DNA from: Gnetum montanum
Lineage: Eukaryota > Streptophyta > Gnetopsida > Gnetales > Gnetaceae
Reading direction: 5' to 3'
NCBI GenBank assembly: GCA_015680685.1
Contig: MNCI01022534.1
Coordinates: forward strand, 418,282 to 482,281
Length of the DNA stretch: 64,000 bases
Made by a program: the position numbers and the translations under genes. Shown here in pieces: positions 11,220 through 22,400 of this stretch; within the stretch, counting starts at the first letter, position 1; every line of letters begins with the position of its first letter. Below the pieces are notes generated by a model. The model had not been told where the DNA came from, ran no database searches, and worked only from the letters and a program-made list of their open reading frames with translations.

Positions 11220-12131
11220 TGATAAGTCATGATTTTCCTATCTTGACATTAGAACCTTAACATCAAAGCCTTGACATCTGATGAATCATTGTTTTCTATC
11301 TACTTTGATGTCAAGTATGCAACGTTGGGGCCATGACGTCACGTACACAACGTGAGGGCTTAGATGTGATGTCGAGTACCTGACGTCAAGGTATATACTC
11401 TGGCCTATAAATACAACAACTGGGCTCTCATTTTGAGTCAGTTTTTAAGTTAGTTTTTAGTTAGAGTAGCAAAGCTCTTTCCATTTATTTTTCATAAAGT
11501 TAGAATATTTTCTAAGTGCTCATAGAAAGAGTCTAAGTGTGTATGGTTCTTTGTTCAAACACTTATGTACCTAAGTGCAACAGTGTGATGAGAATAAAAC
11601 AAACTCTTTTGACAATCCTTGTAACGTTGAGAATAGATTACTATTTATTTTAATGCAATTTACTTTCATGCTTTCTACTTAAATGCATTTGAATTAAGCA
11701 ATTTATTTCTAGTTGTTAATGAACACAAGCATGACCACTTCGAGCATACATATAGTACTTGGTAATCCATCAATGCTTAACATTTGGTAGCCTCGTAGTG
11801 CTATATGTGTTCAAGATGTGTATAGGAAAGCGGGGTAGTTACTTGTGTTAAGCTAGTTTAGATCTTATTTTACATCATTTATTAGTTTAATTGATTTATC
11901 TCTTTATCATCATTAGGAGTAGCATAGAAATTAGACCACATCATATGCCTCACTTTGGACTAAACCATACGTGATAAAGATACCACTAGTCCAAGTGGGA
12001 ATATAGTGAACTGCGATTAAAGCATAATGATCTAGATGCCACAACTAGTCCCATCCATGAACTTCAACTAGATTGTGCATGAACGCTTGTGATTTATATG
12101 GTTGAGTGTAGGGGTACCTTGTCACTCATCA
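11220..12131 (+). repeat. 3' LTR of element A
   Basis: 912 bp, starting TGATAAGTCATG (the expected fifth base G is A) and ending GTCACTCATCA. It aligns with 5830-6681. Two perfect TGACGTCA palindromes survive here that are altered in the 5' copy. Confidence 0.88.
11334..11413 (+). promoter_or_regulatory. LTR promoter with two TGACGTCA sites
   Basis: TGACGTCA occurs at 11334-11341 and 11381-11388, with GATGTCGAGTACC between, then CTATAAATA at 11405-11413. TGACGTCA is the classic bZIP (TGA/C-box) target in plants. Use by this element is inferred. Confidence 0.65.
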
Positions 12132-12727
12132 AAGTGGAAACCTAAGGGTGCTTTTAAAAGAGGATAAGGATTAATTTTTTCTAGAGGAAAATTTTTCAAG
12201 TTTGATTGTAATGATGAAAATCTAAAAGGAATTCCTAAAAATGTAGACATTATTTTTATGTTATACTAGAGTTTTATTTCCATTTTGTGTGCCTCTATGC
12301 TTCTAAATTCTTTTACTTTATAATACAATTTTTTGGATCCTAACAACCTTCCACCTCCTTGCCCCCTACACTTACTCTGCCAAATTTTTTACTTTATTTG
12401 GATAAGAGAATTCAAACTATTTGGAAATCACTCAAACATTTAAACATTAAGAATTTTCATTGGTAATTAGTTCTCTAAGTTTTATTAATTCAAATTTATC
12501 ACTTTGTCAAATTATTTATTATTGAAAATTGTTTATTATGAAAATTGGAAGCTTTGTTTTATTTATTTCTTTTACAATACTCTTACTATATATTCATGGA
12601 TTTGAAATACCATATTGCTATAAATTTTTCAACCATTTATGCATAGATTTTATTTAGTGATAATGTGTGACTCTAGTAAGCTTTACAACTTGTTGAAAGT
12701 TTTCTATATTATCTTATTCTTTATGCC

Positions 12728-13300
12728 ATTTGAAAATTTTGTTAATAGGTAATTTTACATTGATGTTGTTATTTGCCTCCTTTATATGCTTTTAAATAGT
12801 AATCATCCAAAAACTTGTATATCATTTGAGGTTAAAGTTATTTTGTAATTTCTTTTATTACATTGAATTTATATTGGATTGATAGGTGAAGGCATAAGCC
12901 CTACTCCTTGTGAATTTTTTTAAATAGAATTCATATGGTTTGGAGATAACATAGCCCAATTTTGTGTAATTTTGTCATTTGAAAATTTTATTACAATGTA
13001 ATTTTATAGTGAGATGTTGTTGTTTGCCTCCCTTGTATGCTTTTAACAATGCGGCATTAGCCTAGTGGTAAGACACATGATTTGAAAGCTCCAAGTCATG
13101 GCTTTGATTCTAGTGGGTAATGTTGAGTTATAAAGTTCTAGGTGCACTATACATCTTAGGTTGCACCTATATTACAAAACCAACAACCCATATCATATTT
13201 AAAGTCAAATTTATTTTCTAAATTCTTATGTTGCCTTGAACTTATATTTGGTTGATGGCCATAGGCATAAGGCCTATTCCTTGTAAATATTTTAAATAAA
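12728..13300. repeat. Degenerate tandem duplication, one copy with a SINE
   Basis: About 12728-12955 and 12976-13300 align: GAAAATTTTRTTA, then GTTTGCCTCC, TGTATGCTTTTAA, a TTGGTTGATGG/TTGGATTGATAGG block, GGCATAAG, CCTTGTRAAT and TTTAAATARAATTCA. The second copy is longer because about 135 bp resembling a tRNA-derived SINE lies after TGCTTTTAA. The first copy is therefore an empty-site reference. Confidence 0.7.
13051..13185 (+). repeat. tRNA-derived SINE copy
   Basis: Pol III promoter-like boxes are visible: A box TTAGCCTAGTGG (13057-13068) and a weak B box GGCTTTGATTC (13100-13110). These are followed by TGTTGAGTTATAAAGTTCTA. The same order recurs twice on the minus strand at 31955-32207. 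No cloverleaf fold is convincing, so this is not a tRNA gene. Confidence 0.65.
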
Positions 13301-13381
13301 ATTCAAAAATGTTTAGGTTTGGACTTATGAGTTTTCACATATTACTTTCAATGCTAAATTTTAATAATCATGTAGAAAAAT

Positions 13382-13942
13382 TGATAAATCACAGTTTGCT
13401 AGGCCCTGATATCGAGTACACGATATTGGGTACACGATATTGCAGCTTGGATATAATATCGTATACACGATATCATAATTCCTGTGTCAACCTATAAATA
13501 TAGCATTCAAGCACATAGTGAAGGAGTCTTTTCATGATTCTTTGGGTTGAGTCTCTTTGTTAATTTTTAGTCAGCTTTCAATTCTTTTCCCAAGTGCATG
13601 CCCACAGTGTGATGCTTGAAATTGTACGAAACCTTTGTTCAAGTGTGATGTACTTGGACACACACACAACCAACAATAAAGATCAAGATTACTCCATCAT
13701 TGCAATATTCAGTTAGCTTTTACTTGTTTTACTTGTTGATTATTTATTGTTGTCGTCTTAGTGAATATTTCTTTTATTGTCATTTCCTATTCCTGCTATT
13801 AATGTGGAATGAGTATGTCTTAATCACAAATATTTAAGTATAACTACATGGAACCCAGTAGCGGATCTATTAGTGCTTCGAGTAATGTGTGCTTGGTAAT
13901 CCCAGAAGTAGTACACAAAGTCCAAGATGCATATGGATGATT
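13382..13942 (+). repeat. 5' LTR of element B, 3'-truncated
   Basis: It begins TGATAAATCACAGTTTGC and aligns with 31187-31752 up to GATTAAGGATGA, then jumps directly into gag sequence. The remaining roughly 200 bp of LTR seen in the right copy and the primer-binding site are missing. Confidence 0.8.
13404..13505 (+). promoter_or_regulatory. LTR promoter of element B with GATATC array
   Basis: About six imperfect palindromes of the type GATATCGAGTAC/ACGATATTG are packed into 70 bp, followed by CTATAAATATAGC. Spacing and order parallel the GATGTC/GACGTC array of element A. Confidence 0.65.
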
Positions 13943-16030
13943 AAGGATGAGTCTTCTAGTTCTCTCTCTTTCTTTGCTCTTTCAACATCAGGTCATGACA
14001 CAAATGACTATTCCTCAAGGGGTTGGCATAGTAATAAAAATCGAAGTAATAGGAAAAATCAGGATTGCAACATGAACATAGACAACATCATCTCAACTCA
14101 CAAACTTACAACCTATTTAGTGATGATGAACCCATACTAGCCACTAAGAGCCTAATGCATATAATAGAGGCTATTCAAATATGCCATAGGCATCGTAAGG
14201 AAATTCATCTACCTAGGCTTGATTTAAACAACTTTTCCAAGTTCTCAAAAGGCTATGATTTAGATCAGCAACATCATTTACAAGCCTTCTATGATGCCTA
14301 TGCATGGAACAACATTGATAATGGGTAGCAAAAACTTAAGCTCTTTCCTATGACACTTGTTGGCCAAGAAAAAGTATGGTATAAGTATTTAAAGCTGAAA
14401 TCAATTCACTGTTAGCCCACAATGGTAGAACTCTTCAATGAAAGATATCAAATCTGTGCAAGAGTGTCAACCTTGAGGAGACAAATCCAAAAGTGGAAAC
14501 AAGGACAACATAAACCCTTGGACATGGCCTTAGAAAGATATTGCTCATTGTTAAACAAATTCCTAGGCCATGAGTTCTCTAAGGAAAGGCTAATGTGCCA
14601 CATTATGGATGGGCTCTGTAATGAAACAAGGGAGACCCTAGGGGTGTATTCCCTAACTCAATCATATGAACTAAGAACCCACCAATTCCAAGAGCTTATT
14701 AAGTGGGTAGTAAAAGAAGAAGGAGAAATAGCCAAATGAAAGAATGTTGAAAGATCTTAATAGGACCAAACTCTTAAAATAACAGAGGTCCATAATCATG
14801 AAGAGGAGAAATCAGCTCACCTTGAGGAGGTGGAACCATTCCCATCTTTGCCAATACTAAAATCACTAGATGAAATTGAGGCAAAGATCAATAAGATGAC
14901 AAAATGGATACATGAAAAATGTGGAGAATATGCAAACATTATCAGAGGTAAAACCATGCAAGATCACTCTAACAACTAAAAAAAAGGAAGCCAAACCTAG
15001 AAATGGGATAGAACACCATTCTACAATCAAAAAGAAGGGCTGAAGGAAATAAGGATAGAGGCCCAACTACAAATCAGAAGTATCAATGTGATGTTTTCCT
15101 GTACGTTCACCCCAAAGGCTAATGCCCAATCTTGTCACATCTACATGAGCATTAGAGAAGAATGCTACATCTGGATTTCATACAAAAGTACTATGTTCAA
15201 CCGTAATGGCAAGCCCCTAGTCATGGGGGAGACCATCATCAAACTGGCCTTAACCTTCGTATGCCCCAACACTAAGTGCTTATTATGTTCAACACCCTAT
15301 TTCTCCAATTGGATCAACATCCTCTACTTCACCTCATCATTCTCATTCTCCAAAATACTATCAACCCATTTCCTCTCCCACAGGATCACCACCTCATGTT
15401 CCTTACACTTCTCCTTGCTTTCAATATTCTCATCCTTCACCTCCTTCTACATTGTCACCAGTAGTACTAAAAGGTTTTACACCACAACACCAACTAATGA
15501 ACATCACTTATTCTACTATTGTCAACAATAGTGGGAGTCCTCCACAACGTCGAAAGTGTCCTTTCTTTAGGCATGACCGTAGGAAGAGATAGCATGATTC
15601 TGAAACCACTGCATCCTCCAACTCAACACAAACCCAGCACTATGATGCACCTTCCTCTTGAAACTCAATACCTCCTATTACCTTATCTAGGCCACCAATC
15701 AACACTCTAACAACCATGTGGCAAAATGAATATGACAATGTGAGGAGGCATATCGATCCTTGCATACCATCTTATGGTCATGGATGTCATAATGGGTTAG
15801 CTCCTTATCACATGGCCATATCTTATAATCTACCCCACTATGCCTACTTTAATCAAGTGTGTGAACTCCAATTTGGGTACATTCCTACCACCACATCAAA
15901 AGACACCCAGTGGTTTGGATATGACTGAGCCCCAATATTTCCAACATGCATGGATCCAAACTTTCAATTTATTAATTCTTGCCATGATCCAAGGTTTAGT
16001 CATGGGGGATATCCCCCATTCTAACAAGTA
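13943..16030 (+). pseudogene. gag pseudogene of element B
   Basis: It starts abruptly in the Ser-rich linker (SSSSLSFFALSTSG), so the N-terminus is deleted. The capsid core follows: DDEPILATKSLMHIIEA, GYDLDQQHHLQAFYDAYA and, in a 105-codon open stretch (14422-14739), MVELFNERYQICARV and KPLDMALERYCSLLN. The C-terminal Pro/His/Ser-rich tail (about 15290-15930) includes a block with DTQWFGYD that matches element A near 9140. At least two frameshifts and several stops are present. No protease follows, so element B depended on relatives for enzymes. Confidence 0.75.
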
Positions 16031-17494
16031 GAATTAGTAGATGTTTTTCCTTTTCTTTGATTTTACAATTTTTTGTTTTCCAATTTTTTATTTTTCAATT
16101 TGTCATTTTATCTTTTTGATGGTGATCTCATCTATGAATAAAATACTCATGTGACCTATCAGTTGAGGTGTTGCTTTATGCTATCAAGTCACATGGGATT
16201 AGTTAATTGGACAATGAGCCCACAACATCCACCCATCCATTTTATTAATAAGAGGTTCTACTCTAGGTACAATGATATTCTTGTTATAATTAAAACTTAA
16301 AGTAACTTTGTACTCGTTATGCCAAAAGTAAAGAGTGATGGACTAAGAGGGAATGGAGAGGGTGTGACATCAGGGGAACTTGTGGATTCTCTTTGGTGAC
16401 ATCTGTATGTGCTATCAAGCAACTTGATTCTACTAAGATCCTTGTAGATCTAACGAAAAATGGAAGTAAGAGTTGTGATAAAGGNGTTCTACTAAGATCC
16501 TTGTAGATCTAACGAAAAATGGAAGTAAGAGTTGTGATAAAGGCACTTAATAAAGTAACTCAATGCTGTTCTAGAGGATTCCACTGGAAAGACATGCACC
16601 CATGCCTAAAGGTTGGCAACTTCTCCAGATTCCTGTTGAGAAAGATAAAGTGCAAAAGTGGCAGAAGGAAAAAAAAAAGAATAAAGAGAGAAGAACAAAA
16701 AAAGAGAGAAAAATAATAAAAATAAATCAAGGAAAATGTATTGTAGACAATTCAAATCACTCCTCCCTTGCTCACAATGTCAAGTGATCGTACACCTTAC
16801 TATTCTGATTCTCTTATGGTTGTCTATCATTAGGATGAAACAATGTGATATCACAGATCAGAGGTATGGACTTGGTTGTGATCTTGGAGTGAAAGGCTAA
16901 TGGTACCTTAATCATGCACAACACTTTGGATTCATTATGCCCAGGGTAAGTTACCTCATGTCCTGATCTCTGCAATCCCTTCTATAATTTGTCTCATCCC
17001 ACTATCCAAGTATTTCTAACTTGTATCTTTTGTGGCATAGAATTCATACCTCATCATGATGGTATTTAACATGTGTGTGTTTTGTTGTATCGATGCATAT
17101 TGCATTTAACACTTCTAGTACTTATGAAGATTTTAAGGTGTGGTTATGCAAGGCCATGATAGGTTGGAACCTGGTTTGGGGAGGATCCACTTGCATGACT
17201 TTTGTAATTTGTACTTGTTGCACACCACCACATCATCTCATACCCTCTAAGTGCTGCATTGCCGAATTTATTCTTTCCTTTATCATTATTTCAACCAAAT
17301 GTTCCTTTGCACCACTACATGTCCTTTTTCCTCACTCTACTCAAGAACCTCATTGCATAATTCCACTTCATTACACTTTTGGTGCCTTAATGTCCACTTA
17401 ACATTACCCCATATCTTTCAAATCTATCTCAAATCCTTCATTTCTAGCCATGAAAATTCAAAAATTCATCAATTTTACTAAGTACCCTATTCTG
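16031..17494 (+). other. Non-coding block after gag in element B
   Basis: Contains segments conserved with element A, for example TATGCAAGG followed by GGATCCACTTGCAT (about 17147-17195 versus 10535-10582). No coding signal. Includes an assembly joint at 16485. Confidence 0.6.
16428..16543. other. Single-N assembly joint with 57-bp duplicated ends
   Basis: One N at 16485 separates two identical 57-bp copies (16428-16484 and 16487-16543). In such diverged DNA a perfect duplication around an N most likely marks contig ends that were not merged. Confidence 0.85.
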
Positions 17495-17640
17495 GATAGG
17501 ACATGATATCAGGTACCCAGTATTGAGTCCCATGCCATATCGAGTACATGCTATCATGTATGTGATATCGCATCTATAAAACCTATATATATGCCTATGT
17601 TATGCACACACACACACACACCCCTGCCTCACACATGTAG
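17495..17640 (+). promoter_or_regulatory. Internal promoter-like block in element B
   Basis: GATATCAGGTACCCAGTATT, ATATCGAGTACATG and GTGATATCGCATC occur in 80 bp, followed by CTATAAAACC and CCTATATATATGCC (about 17571-17593), then a (CA)n run. The motif set is that of element B's LTR promoter, but the block lies between gag and the downstream ORF. It is flanked on the right by a TTAGTCATGGGGG block near 17767. It may drive a separate transcript for the env-position ORF, or be the remnant of an older LTR. Confidence 0.5.
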
Positions 17641-18104
17641 AAGTCACAATTTTCTTCCACAATTTTGCACGCTTTACAAATCTACCATTTAAATATCAAT
17701 ATATTGCTCATTAATGCTCCAATTTTCCTTCTAATCAAACCTAATTAAACCTAGAGTATTTAACTTAGTCATGGGGGAGGGTTATGGTAGAATTTGTGTA
17801 TAAGTTTTTCAAAATTCACTATCACCAAAAGGATATCATAGAGGTAAGAAATATTAAGAAATGTTAAGAACTCATACCAAGCTAATTTTCTTCCTTCACC
17901 CAAATCATGTAAATTATTATTAGAGTCACCTGATAAAATTGGGCCCAACATCAAAAATTTTGGGGGAATTTCCTTAAAAAATTTCTAACTCTAAAATCAC
18001 ACTAGGCAAGAATTCAACATTTATTAAAGGTAATGAGTAAGGTATGAGATAATTGAACTTCTTTAAATAACCTTACTAACAATCGATCTCTGTGTGATTA
18101 TAGA

Positions 18105-18652
18105 TGGCCCCTAAATGAGGATAGTAGGGAGGATCTTCTCAAGGCATCCAAATGTCTAAGGAGAGGCAAAGGCTAAGGACCTCCTATAGAACATGCAGAA
18201 CAAGAGGCACAATTGTTTAGCATCTATCAAGAAACCCCTGTTACTACACAATCTAGTCAAGTAGAAGGTGGAGAAGGTAGGGCACCTAAACAAGGCCAAC
18301 ACCTCACATTGTTCCTTGAATGTGTTCAATCCATTTGGGAAAAGGTCCACATCTACTACAATGATTGTGAAACTTAATGTTGGACCTTTTACCAAATTTT
18401 CCCCTAAACTGGTCAAAGATCAACTCGATGGATCTCCACTATGGCTTGTCCTCTTAGAAAGTGGGGAATGATATTTGGGGGAAACTTATCAATTTTGGAA
18501 AAATAAAGAGAAAGGCATCACTACTAACATTGGTGGAATTTTAGTTGATTTCACGATGAAGGCCATTACGGAAGTTTTGAATCTTCCAAATACATGGCTC
18601 AAAGTTACTCATCTGTCCACTCGCTTTAATCCTAATACAAGAAAAGTATGGT
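18105..18652 (+). pseudogene. Env-position ORF (putative plant transposon protein-like), 5' part
   Basis: The ORF seems to begin at ATGGCCCCTAAA (about 18102), directly after GATTATAG, a possible 3' splice site. The minus-strand element has the same arrangement near 45530. After several stops, 18475-18651 is open and contains NIGGILVDFTMKAITEVLNL and LSTRFNPNTRKVW. This resembles the N-terminal part of the plant family annotated as 'putative plant transposon protein' (of the type xVRGxxVDFSxEAIN-x-LGLP). The reading is interrupted at 18653 by the Tat-like insertion and resumes at 28744. Function is unknown; family assignment is from memory of the motif pattern. Confidence 0.55.
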
Positions 18653-19195
18653 TGTACCGTCTGAAATTGTCGGTGCAAGGCTGGAATGAAACAAACACCA
18701 AGAGATCCTAAGAAGAAATATAGAAGACCCTACCTTCACTTGAGGGCAAGCTGGAACGGACAAAGGCAAAGTACCTTAAATGGTCCGCTCGCGGATCAAA
18801 CAAGGACTTTCCCAACATACGCACTTTGCAATGCATTGGGTTATACGTAAACGATGCACATTAAACGTAAACCGTAATGTAAATAGGCACAATAACATAA
18901 ATGGGAATGTAAAAGTAAATTGGAAAAATAAAGAAAATTGCAATAAATCTGGGCAAAATGTAAAATTTTTTGTATTGAAAAATGATTATAGTGTGCACCG
19001 ATCAAAACGTAGTTGTGGATTGATCACAAGGTGGACATTTAGACCCAGTGGGTGATGACAGGTGCTGGAAGATGCAGGTTTTGGGTTGCAGGGAAATGTA
19101 CCATCCAAGTCTGATGCCCAGAGTATAGAGGTTGATGCCCAGATTGATAAGTGTCCCAGATTCCAGTTTATGTGTCCGTTTGTAAAAATTGTGAA

Positions 19196-19230
19196 CCCCC
19201 CCCCCCCCCCCCCCCCCCCCCCACCCACCN
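19196..19230. other. Poly-C tract ending in an N
   Basis: About 27 consecutive C's then CACCCACC and N. The sister LTR has only CCCCCCGCCCCCC at the same place (27149-27162). Length here is unreliable. Confidence 0.8.
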
Positions 19231-20346
19231 GAAAAATCAAGGTTTTTATAAGATCTTGGGCGTTAGATTCGGATCTGGAAGGAGATGAGTGGCTGTGAGA
19301 TGAGAAAAATTTGGATCAAGAGACAGGTGGTGCGTTGACCGAGTGCATGATACATTACAACTATACAGCGTGTAGTGTACACATTGGCATATGAACACTT
19401 AGCGTATAGGCTTGGAACGCTCAAAAAACTTAAAATTCACAAAAGAATTTGTATGTTACAAAAATAATGATGTTTCTAGCTTCTAGATCCATGCTCTGGC
19501 CTACTATTTTTGGCCTCAGTGTGTCTTTAAATGCTCTAGCGTGTGTTGGCATCCACGTACAGCGTTCTGCATATGAGATTGGGCTCCATACGCTGGAGTA
19601 TACACTCCATACGCTGGCCAGCGTATGGACCATAAATGATGTAGTTTGGACCAAATTTTAACCTCCAAAGCCAATTTTGACTATAGATCTACTTGGCTCA
19701 TGTCCTGAGGGTACTGTATGTTGAATTTGAGCTGATTTTGCCCTGATTTGGTGCTGTTTTGAAGGACTTTGTGGGGTTTACACTGGGCTATACGTTGGCC
19801 AGCGTCAACCTCAACGTACACCTCATGAACTACCATGTTGGATATTTGAATCTATATGCTGGTGCTTGTACCTTGATACCTAAGCACTTCTGATCCTCCA
19901 GGGTGTTCGGATGCCAATTTTGACTTCATTTTGATGCAGTTTTGGGCCTATTTTGGTGGTCTACGCTGAGCTATACATTGGCGAGCATATACCAAGGTGT
20001 GCTCAGTGTAAACAGGTGAAAATGGTTCGTTGGAAACCCAAAACTGAATTTTTTGAAGCCTATGACCTTGTAGGATTCTTTCCCATGTCCTAAGGATTGA
20101 TTCTAGGTTGAAAAATTGTCCAAAAGTGCTTGATTTACCCCGTTCATGGTGGTGTATGCTGGGCTATACGCTGGCGAGCGTATAGCGAGGTGTACCTAGC
20201 GTATACACATGAAAATGCATCATTTCAAGGTTAAAACTTGATCTTCAAGAGCCAATGATTATTCTCAATAGTTTTCCTCCAAGAGTTTATTTGATGTGAA
20301 AATCTTGCTCTATGATGCTTGTTTTGGGCCCTTTTTGATGGTATAC

Positions 20347-20430
20347 GCTGGCCAGCATATACCAAGGTGTGCCTAGCGTATACACATNTGCTGGCCAGCA
20401 TATACCAAGGTGTGCCTAGCGTATACACAT
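20347..20430. other. Single-N assembly joint with 41-bp duplicated ends
   Basis: Two identical 41-bp copies (20347-20387 and 20390-20430) flank the N at 20388. The sister LTR has one copy. Treat as an unmerged overlap. Confidence 0.88.
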
Positions 20431-20825
20431 GAAATTGCATCATTTAGGACCCAAAATTAAATTTTCAAGAGGTAAAGAGCTACTAGGGACCTTGGGGAAG
20501 GTCATGGGGGCTCCAGATGCTCAATTTGAGCATGTTTTAACTCATTTTTGGGGCCCAAAAATTGCCATTCGCTGGTCTGTACGCTGGCCAGCATACAGCC
20601 CAGCGTGAATAGAGTATACTTGGTCAAAACCAAGTATTTTAAATTCAAAACTTGAAATTCCTAATGCTAGATGCTAATGTAGTCACCTATGGGTCTTGGG
20701 GAACTTTTTCCTTTTCAATTATGCTCCATTCGATGCTGTTTTGATGCTCTGGAGCTTGGTCATGTTGGGGATCATGACTTAGCTCTATTTTCTATTTGAA
20801 AGTGCTAGCCAAAATTTTGTGGTGT

Positions 20826-21980
20826 TTTTATTGGCCCCTCTTTGTTGATGCTTGGAGGAATCAACCCGAGAGGTGTCGACAAAGAAGTACAAAACACCGC
20901 AAGAAACCCGGTAGTCAACATTATCCTTAGGCACTTGGCCAGATGTCGTCGCATCATTTTCAAAGTACATGGGAGTAGGAAATAAGGTTTTGAGATGGGT
21001 AGGGAGGATGTTTGCAACTATGGGATTGGGAATTGATCAAGAGATTGTGCTAGTATGGAAGAGGAGTCTTCATATGTGCTAAAGACTCATGTTGGTCCTT
21101 GTTGATAGCCAGTATTTGGTAGACTTGGAACCACGGCATGAGGTGTGCATCCTTTGGAGGAACAAGACTCTTGTATCAGGTTTAAGAGAAATTGTTGTCA
21201 CAACCAAAGCCACACGATGAGGTGATGCATTCTTTGGAGAAACAGGACCCGTGTGAAGTGTCTAAGGGAACCCATTGTCTGACAGCCAAAGCCATGCAAT
21301 GAGGTGAAACATGATGGTGTGAGACACGAACAGTTCTTTCCAAGACAACTGCCTTCCCGCTTGGGGCTTGTATGGGAAGTGACAAGGGTCTTGTGGTTAA
21401 TTTTGCTCTTTGCTCTTTGATCTTTTCTTTTTCTTTTGTTTTTTTATTTATTTTTTATTTTTTTGGAAAGAGCTTTCTTTCAATTTTGCACTCATGCTCA
21501 TGTGCCGTGTTGTGTGTTGCAACTGCTTGAGAGTGTCGCAGCATGCAACAATGTGCTCAAAGTTTTGGGGTGTACTGGGTGTATCTGGGAATTGTAACTA
21601 GGTAGGAAAGGGAACAAGAGTGTTGGGGAAATGGAGAATGTATTGGGAACTGGGAATGTACTTTTCAATAGATTCATTAACCTAGTTGCATGCATTAGAA
21701 ACAATGTGACACCTTGTCATTGTGATGAAGTGTATCCATGTATGAGTACCACTGGGTGTCATCCTACAAACACAACTCCAAGAAGACAAGAAAACCACAA
21801 GTGAATGAGTTAGCAAACACTTTAGACATGAATGTGGCCGATGCAAATGGAGGCACCATGTGAAACTTAAGGCAAACAAAATGAGCAGCAATAGTGTTGT
21901 CAGAGCTGATGTGATGAATGATGCAGTAGGCGTTGATGAAGAAATGTCATGAATTATAGCAGCAGATGAATGTGCCAAAC
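20826..21980 (-). other. Non-coding tail of nested Tat-like element
   Basis: Lies between the repeat array and the 3' LTR, where an autonomous relative would carry RT and integrase. I find no such motifs on either strand. A near-duplicate pair of segments (about 21140-21240: CATGAGGTGNNNCATCCTTTGGAG) hints at internal duplication. Confidence 0.55.
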
Positions 21981-22400
21981 ATAATCTTGTCAGTTTATAG
22001 TCTTAGCTGACTGTTGTGGGTTAGTTTTACATCATAACCCATTGGACATTGCCAGTTTATCATCATAGCAGATGGTGCGATGCTAGTTTATAGTCGTGGC
22101 AGACTATGAAGAGGCAAGCTAGTTTATAGTCTTAGCGGACTCTAGTGAACAAAACTGTGGTAGTTTAATGTCATACCAGATTCTCTGTGGTATCAATTTT
22201 AGGTCATGATGCCAGGACCGCTCTGTGGTGTTAGTTTTGAGTCATAACCTAGGACATTCAATGGTATCAATTCACCGTCATGATGCCAGGATGATAGTGT
22301 GCGTTATGAATGTGATCGGTGGTGTCAGTTTACCGTCATGACGTTAGGATGATGTGTGGTATCATTTTTAAGGCATGATGCCAAGACTGTCAGTGTGGAT
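21981..22400 (-). repeat. Degenerate array with core TATAAACTAG, about 45-bp period
   Basis: Roughly ten units on the minus strand, each with a core such as CTATAAACTAGC or CTAAAATTG preceded by a short variable block (for example GTCCGCTAAGA). Order and core match the array at 62480-62905 in the right-hand element. Confidence 0.65.

Larger units (their letters stand above)
5830..12131 (+). mobile_element. Element A: gag-only Athila-like LTR retrotransposon
   Basis: A complete two-LTR element of about 6.3 kb. The order is 5' LTR, decayed primer-binding site, gag remnant, roughly 1.9 kb of non-coding DNA with hairpin repeats, polypurine-like tract and 3' LTR. No protease, RT or integrase is visible, so it is non-autonomous. 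It shares LTR ends, gag and 3' non-coding blocks with the elements at 1-1690, 13382-31957 and 43379-51800. The flanking 5-mers (GGGTG left, AAGTG right) match only partly, so a target duplication is not convincing. The LTRs have diverged visibly, which indicates an old insertion. Confidence 0.85.
12132..13381. other. T-rich spacer between elements A and B
   Basis: AT-rich and non-coding. It contains a degenerate tandem duplication and a SINE, listed separately. No ORF worth calling. Confidence 0.55.
18653..20825 (-). repeat. 3' LTR of nested Tat-like element
   Basis: Aligns with 26606-28743 over its length. It includes an artefactual 42-bp duplication at an N (20388) and a poly-C tract with an N at 19230. 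On the plus strand it starts TGTACCGTCTG and ends at the GTGGTGTTTTTA terminus. A TATA-like CTTATAAAAACC lies on the minus strand near 19237-19249. Several copies of a TATACGCTGGCCAGCGTATA-type palindrome recur about every 190 bp. Confidence 0.88.

Noticed and set aside
13051-13185. Possible tRNA gene
   Set aside because: A and B boxes are present but no acceptor or anticodon stem pairs. Recurrence of the same 3' extension in other copies indicates a SINE.
17603-17622. (CA)n run as a regulatory element
   Set aside because: A simple microsatellite; no evidence beyond composition.
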